Assembly: GCA_963717375.1 (NCBI GenBank)
Contig: OY970329.1
Coordinates: forward strand, 744,001 to 808,000
Source of the DNA: VRUE01 sp963717375
GTDB lineage: Bacteria > Actinomycetota > Thermoleophilia > Solirubrobacterales > 70-9
Length of the DNA stretch: 64,000 nt
Direction of reading: 5' to 3'
Numbering within the stretch: position 1 is the first letter of the stretch; each line of letters starts with the position of its first letter. Below, in pieces: positions 60,908 through 64,000 of the stretch. The notes under the pieces were generated by a model. It did no database searches, was not told the origin of the DNA, and worked only from the letters and a program-made list of their open reading frames with translations. Made by a program: the position numbers and the translations under genes.

Positions 60908-61021
60908 CGACCTACTCGCAGAAATAGCGCCCCGCTGAGCGGCAGTCAACCTCCTTCGGAGGTCGGGCGCGAAGCGCCCTTGACGGCCGCTCAGCGGGGC
61001 GCTTCGATCGCAGGTAGGTCG
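60908..61021. repeat. Branched inverted repeat with two internal hairpins
   Basis: The main stem is 60926-60943 with 60986-61003 (18 bp perfect), continuing as gtcaa/ttgac after one mismatch. Inside sit two hairpins: cctcc-ttc-ggagg (60950-60962) and gggcgc-gaa-gcgccc (60965-60979). Outside, cgacctac (60908-60915) pairs with gtaggtcg (61014-61021). The whole folds as a three-way junction. It is the second structured element of the non-coding stretch 60571-61054 and directly follows the XRE gene's 3' end. Confidence 0.85.
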
Positions 61022-61054
61022 GGTGGGAGTGAGCTGCCGAAGCGGTGGCAAGCA

Positions 61055-61327
61055 TCAGTCTTTCTTCCGCTCCATGAACCCACCTGGCTGGACCGAGCCC
61101 GGCTGCCAGGCGATGCCCTCGAAGAGCCGCTCTGGCGAGATTTCGAGACTGCCGCAGAGCTTGGCGATGGTGTCGAGGCGGGGCATTCGCAGGCCGCGCT
61201 CGACCTGGCTGATCTCGGTGCGGTGAACAGAGGCCAGAGCGCTGAGGTCATCCTGAGAGAGATCGGCCGCGCGCCGCTCCCGTGCGAGGTTGTCGCCGAA
61301 GATCGCGGCGATATCGAAGAAGGCCAT
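61055..61327 (-). CDS. XRE-family regulator
   Basis: A 90-residue protein with a helix-turn-helix at residues 12-66: NLARERRAADLSQDDLSALASVHRTEISQVERGLRMPRLDTIAKL (given in part as LSQDDLSALASVHRTEISQ). It probably regulates the element. It lies six bases after the small wHTH-like gene on the same strand and ends at the branched inverted repeat. Confidence 0.88.
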   Translation of the reverse strand: MAFFDIAAIFGDNLARERRAADLSQDDLSALASVHRTEISQVERGLRMPRLDTIAKLCGSLEISPERLFEGIAWQPGSVQPGGFMERKKD

Positions 61328-61333
61328 TTGGCC

Positions 61334-61612
61334 TCAGCCCCCGAGGAGCTGGTCGAAGCGGATCGCGGCATGGGTCGGCAGGGCGAGGCCGGCGGCGCTA
61401 TGCAGGAGGCCGACCGCCGTGAGGTCGCGCACGGCGCGCTCGATACGGTCGCTGCGGTCGAACCCCTCGGCGCCGGCGCCGATCTCGCGGACGAGATCGG
61501 GCACGGTGAGGCGGGTCGGGTGCAACATGAGGACGTGGGTTAGGACTGCGGCCTGGTCGCGATCGTCTTCGCTCGCGGTGGCGCCCTGATCCGTAGGGTT
61601 CTCATCAGCCAT
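61334..61612 (-). CDS. Small winged-helix-like protein
   Basis: A 92-residue protein from the ATG at 61612. After an acidic N-terminus (MADENPTDQGATASEDDRDQ) comes a helix-rich domain with HPTRLTVPDLVREIGAG and DRIERAVRDLTAVGLLHSAAG, the layout of a winged helix. It is cotranscribed with the XRE gene and probably regulatory. A longer frame to 61729 would place the start in the operator region and is unlikely. Confidence 0.65.
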   Translation of the reverse strand: MADENPTDQGATASEDDRDQAAVLTHVLMLHPTRLTVPDLVREIGAGAEGFDRSDRIERAVRDLTAVGLLHSAAGLALPTHAAIRFDQLLGG

Positions 61613-61700
61613 GAGGAGGTACACGCTCCTTGTGGTCAGGCCCTCGGTTGGCGTTGACGCGCCGGCCGGGGGCCGCTTTTCTTTTCGAGCCGAAGCTAGC

Positions 61701-61740
61701 AGAATCATAGATATATCTCCACTAACCAACTATCTAGACC
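61701..61740. promoter_or_regulatory. Divergent promoter/operator region of the two regulators
   Basis: AT-rich island between divergent regulator genes. A perfect 10-bp palindrome agatatatct (61709-61718) is a candidate operator. TATGAT (minus strand, 61704-61709) and TATCTA (plus strand, 61731-61736) are candidate -10 elements facing the two genes. Confidence 0.45.
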
Positions 61741-61772
61741 TGACTAGAGGAAGCTGAAACCGTCCCTCCTCG

Positions 61773-62006
61773 ATGGCGCCTTCGGACCAGCCCCAACCCG
61801 CCCTTGGTAAAGCGATCCGCGAGCTTCGCGAAAAGCGCGGCGCAACTCAGGAAGCGATCGCCCACGACGCCGGCGTCACAACGGCGACGCTCGGCGTAAT
61901 CGAGCGTGGTCTCTCAAATCCGACCTGGGCGACCCTGAAAAGAATCGCGAAGGCGCTCGATGTTTCGATGGTTGAAATCGCGCGCGTCACGGCATCTTTC
62001 GAGTGA
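61773..62006 (+). CDS. XRE-family regulator
   Basis: A 77-residue protein that is almost entirely a helix-turn-helix domain (KAIRELREKRGATQEAIAHD then GVTTATLGVIERGLSNPTWATL). It is divergent from the 61334-61612 gene and convergent with the three-gene unknown operon. With the opposing XRE gene it could form a lysis/lysogeny-like switch for the element, which is inference. Confidence 0.88.
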   Translation: MAPSDQPQPALGKAIRELREKRGATQEAIAHDAGVTTATLGVIERGLSNPTWATLKRIAKALDVSMVEIARVTASFE

Positions 62007-62023
62007 TTCATGCGGCCGGGCGT

Positions 62024-62626
62024 TCAGCCTTGGTCAACTTCCTCCGCCTCAGTATCCGGCCTCGGCGGCAATGACTTCTCCTCATCAGGAATGTCCTCAG
62101 CGTGCCGACCAAAGAACCATGCCAGCTTCGATCGAAATCGCTCTCGCGTTGCCTGGTCTAGCTCCGCAAGTTTGCTCTTGGCGAAGTCCTCTCGCATGGA
62201 CATCGGAACTGGAGTGATTGCGGTGAAGACCACAACCTGGGGCTGCTCAAAGTAGTCGGGCAACGGGTCAAGAAGGAACGTGTCGACCCCGGCGATGCTC
62301 TCTTTTTCCTCGGCCCTGGCTTCAACGTCGTTGCTCTTCTCCAGAGCCTCCATCTGCTCTGCCGTTAGGTTTCCCGGCGGCGACTGCAGACGAGCAACGA
62401 GAAATTTATTGCGCTTGCCCTCGTTGAACTCGCAGCAATGCGAGACCACCGCGAGCAAGTGATACTCGCCATCGATCAGGACCTTTCCCGCTTTTTGGTC
62501 GGCCAGTGTCCCGGTGAGGCTAGTTCCGGGCGTAACCCATTGAAAGTTCTTGCCGAGAGTCGGCAGGAAGAGCGGGCCTACGATGTCGCCCTGCCGTAGC
62601 CGGGGGCTCCAAACGGGCGAGTACAA
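62024..62626 (-). CDS. Unknown protein, third gene of low-GC operon
   Basis: A 200-residue protein without a recognised family. RQGDIVGPLFLPTLGKNF near the N-terminus and LLAVVSHCCEFNEGKRNKFLV near residue 65 recall a loose group of island-encoded proteins with a GDI ... SQxCD pattern, but this is only a resemblance. The C-terminus is acidic. It starts two bases after the preceding gene's stop. GC content is clearly below the chromosomal genes. Confidence 0.75.
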   Translation of the reverse strand: MYSPVWSPRLRQGDIVGPLFLPTLGKNFQWVTPGTSLTGTLADQKAGKVLIDGEYHLLAVVSHCCEFNEGKRNKFLVARLQSPPGNLTAEQMEALEKSNDVEARAEEKESIAGVDTFLLDPLPDYFEQPQVVVFTAITPVPMSMREDFAKSKLAELDQATRERFRSKLAWFFGRHAEDIPDEEKSLPPRPDTEAEEVDQG

Positions 62627-62628
62627 AG

Positions 62629-63018
62629 CTACTCGTTGTTTAGCTCGGGTGAAAAGCCTTCTGCGACGGGAAGGGCAAGAAGTTCATTAAGAGCCCGAAT
62701 CTCCGCGACGGCCGAGGCCTCTTCAGTAAAGAACCAAACGTCCTCTTCCCAGTCAGCAAATCGCATTGACGATCGGCTCGATTGAGAGCGGACCACGGTT
62801 CGACAGAACTCGCTTCCAATCCCCGGCGCCACGAAAGCAGCTGCGATGGTCATAGGAAGAACGGCAAGCTCAAACTTCGTCAAAGCCCTCTGGAAGAACG
62901 TGGTCTGAGCGGCGGACGAGCTATCTCCTGGCGCAGACCGACTCTCCACGACCGTAATCAGGTATCTCTCATCATCTATGAGAAGTTCGTGATTGGGAAT
63001 CGTTCCCGTTGGAGACAT
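62629..63018 (-). CDS. Unknown protein, second gene of low-GC operon
   Basis: A 129-residue protein without a known domain; mixed alpha/beta character with VVESRSAPGDSSSAAQTTFFQRAL and an acidic tail (ALPVAEGFSPELNNE). Its ATG overlaps the stop of the first gene (TGATG). Codon use is less GC-biased than the chromosome, consistent with transfer. Confidence 0.72.
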   Translation of the reverse strand: MSPTGTIPNHELLIDDERYLITVVESRSAPGDSSSAAQTTFFQRALTKFELAVLPMTIAAAFVAPGIGSEFCRTVVRSQSSRSSMRFADWEEDVWFFTEEASAVAEIRALNELLALPVAEGFSPELNNE

Positions 63019-63830
63019 CAGTGAGCCTCCGCCTCGCTGCTCTCAGTCAAGCTTGCGACAGAAATCTCTCCGGTTTCTGCAAATTTGGGCCCTGAAGTTG
63101 TGGCGACATGCCTAAGCATGCCCACGACCGCGCTAACGCCGTCAGATGTGACTTCAGGGTCTCCTTGCTTAACCCGAGCCTCAAGCTTGTTATTGATGTC
63201 GACCGTGAGATCGATGCCTTTCTCTTGGGAAGTCCCTAGCCACGGGCGAACGCGAATGTTCTGCACGCCAGGCTGAATCGGCTGCTCGTACTGGCGCATC
63301 TCGTAGTTTTCGACGTTCAAGTGCACGAAATAGGCGTCGCGGACCTTCAGCGCCACGCGTACTTGGGCGTCCTCCAAATGCGAAGGGTCGATGTCGATCT
63401 TCGTCAACGTGCCCAATACCTGCGAGGCGGGACCCTCAGTCTCATCGCCGCCGTGAGGGAAATTAAATTTCGCGATCACTCCGATAGAGGTTACGCCTGC
63501 ATCGATGGCCTCAAGGGCGCGGAAGACTGCAAGCAGCTTGCGCTCGGCATAGTCAAGACCACGTCCAATGTCGTCAATGTAGTCGCCATAAAATTGGACC
63601 TGGAAATTGGCTTGGACAGCAGACAGCGATAGCTGAGCGCTCTGACTTGCCAGAATCAAATGAGGAGCCTGTAGCGGAGCATCCTGATTGAGAATTTGTC
63701 GATTCTGGACGTTGCGAAACTCGGGACTCACCGCCGATATGAACCGATCGTCACGGGCTTGGTCGCGGCCGATTGTCGCGAGTTCAAGGATTCCCTGAAT
63801 GCCGAGAAATTTTGGATCGCCAAGAGACAT
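63018..63830 (-). CDS. Unknown protein, first gene of low-GC operon
   Basis: A 270-residue soluble protein. The central part (VQANFQVQFYGDYIDDIGRGL, AVFRALEAIDAGVTSIGV, DAYFVHLNVENYEMRQY, GIDLTVDINNKLEARV) suggests two similar alpha/beta halves, with strand-rich segments and paired aromatic residues. In outline it recalls the sporadic TIGR04255-type proteins of accessory regions, without a firm match. It heads the three-gene operon and ends 40 bases before the right repeat of the element. Confidence 0.75.
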   Translation of the reverse strand: MSLGDPKFLGIQGILELATIGRDQARDDRFISAVSPEFRNVQNRQILNQDAPLQAPHLILASQSAQLSLSAVQANFQVQFYGDYIDDIGRGLDYAERKLLAVFRALEAIDAGVTSIGVIAKFNFPHGGDETEGPASQVLGTLTKIDIDPSHLEDAQVRVALKVRDAYFVHLNVENYEMRQYEQPIQPGVQNIRVRPWLGTSQEKGIDLTVDINNKLEARVKQGDPEVTSDGVSAVVGMLRHVATTSGPKFAETGEISVASLTESSEAEAH

Positions 63831-63859
63831 GCCTGCATCTTATGTCGGCTACGGCAAAG

Positions 63860-63870
63860 AGCAACTAAAG
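63860..63870 (+). repeat. Candidate right attachment core
   Basis: agcaactaaag, the second copy of the 57427-57437 repeat, 30 bases upstream of the first gene of the unknown operon. Beyond it composition returns toward the chromosomal value. Confidence 0.4.
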
Positions 63871-63925
63871 ACTGAAAGCGAGTCGCGGTCCGCCAACATC
63901 TTCAATGGTATCGTGCCTTACTTAA

Positions 63926-64000
63926 CTACCTATTGAAGCCCTTCATCGCCGCCACCATCCCGACCATCAGCAGTGAGACCAGCAGGATCAGGCCGACGTA
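63926..64000 (-). CDS. C-terminal end of a membrane protein (continues beyond window)
   Basis: The last 24 codons of a minus-strand gene read as a hydrophobic helix (YVGLILLVSLLMVGMVAAMK) and end in GFNR before TAG. GC-rich codons match the chromosome, so this is probably host sequence to the right of the element. The protein cannot be identified from this fragment. Confidence 0.6.
   Translation of the reverse strand, partial: YVGLILLVSLLMVGMVAAMKGFNR

Larger units (their letters stand above)
57427..63870. mobile_element. Putative serine-recombinase integrated element (~6.4 kb)
   Basis: The segment begins and ends with the 11-base direct repeat agcaactaaag (57427-57437 and 63860-63870). The recombinase gene starts 15 bases inside the left copy, as expected for an integrase next to its attachment site. 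Inside are a replication-relaxation gene, XRE regulators, two complex inverted repeats and a low-GC operon of unknowns. Boundaries rest on a short repeat and could be coincidental, since serine recombinases need little identity. Confidence 0.5.

Noticed and set aside
60809..61051. 80-codon minus-strand open frame in the non-coding stretch.
   Set aside because: It runs through both arms of the inverted repeats and has arginine/serine-rich composition without protein-like character.

Overview
The window looks like a chromosomal segment of a high-GC actinobacterium, probably from the deep-branching Thermoleophilia/Solirubrobacterales. The reasons are the very GC-rich coding sequence, the block rplM-rpsI-glmM-glmS-acpS-nnr-alr, a GuaB3-type IMP dehydrogenase beside guaA, an A2-type cytochrome oxidase, and a solitary DUF559 protein. 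The taxonomic placement is inference; no rRNA or tRNA gene was recognised.

Layout. Positions 1-4763 hold a fatty-acid degradation group: acyl-CoA dehydrogenase tail, enoyl-CoA hydratase, cupin, 3-hydroxyacyl-CoA dehydrogenase and a secondary-alkyl-sulfatase-type hydrolase. Next come a secreted six-bladed propeller protein, greA and trxB, then two membrane proteins. Positions 10.4-21.7 kb are a respiratory locus with two sets of heme-copper oxidase genes. The minus-strand set (ctaC, ctaD, ctaE) keeps all metal ligands. The plus-strand set (10443-12886) keeps the fold and sequence framework but has lost nearly every ligand: in subunit I all CuB ligands, the heme a3 ligand, one heme a ligand and the K-channel Lys, and in subunit II both CuA cysteines and one CuA histidine. 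It shares its operon with heme O synthase and two small membrane proteins, and stands near a diheme cytochrome c and heme A synthase. This paired, catalytically dead oxidase is the main discovery candidate.

Positions 21.7-29.8 kb hold a glycosyltransferase, an exported protein, and an operon of a small protein, amidase, ABC exporter and GH63-like glycosidase. Positions 29.8-41.0 kb, on the minus strand, are a conserved housekeeping block: rplM, rpsI (with a ~170-residue acidic N-terminal extension), glmM, glmS, DUF3352 lipoprotein, acpS, nnr, CBS protein, alr, cca, infA. A strong c-di-AMP (ydaO-type) riboswitch precedes an M23 peptidase at 41281. Positions 43-49.7 kb run minus: hup, pyrF (apparently CTG-initiated), LysM protein, D,D-carboxypeptidase, PfkB kinase, guaB3, guaA. 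Positions 49.7-56.4 kb hold tldD/tldE with a roadblock protein, a DUF559 protein, CDF transporter, rdgB and rph.

From about 56.5 kb the content is accessory: a VapBC pair, then a putative ~6.4-kb integrated element (57427-63870). It is bounded by an 11-bp direct repeat and carries a large serine recombinase, a replication-relaxation protein, divergent XRE regulators, two elaborate inverted repeats in a 484-bp non-coding stretch (a plausible replication or transfer origin), and a three-gene operon of unknown proteins with visibly lower GC.
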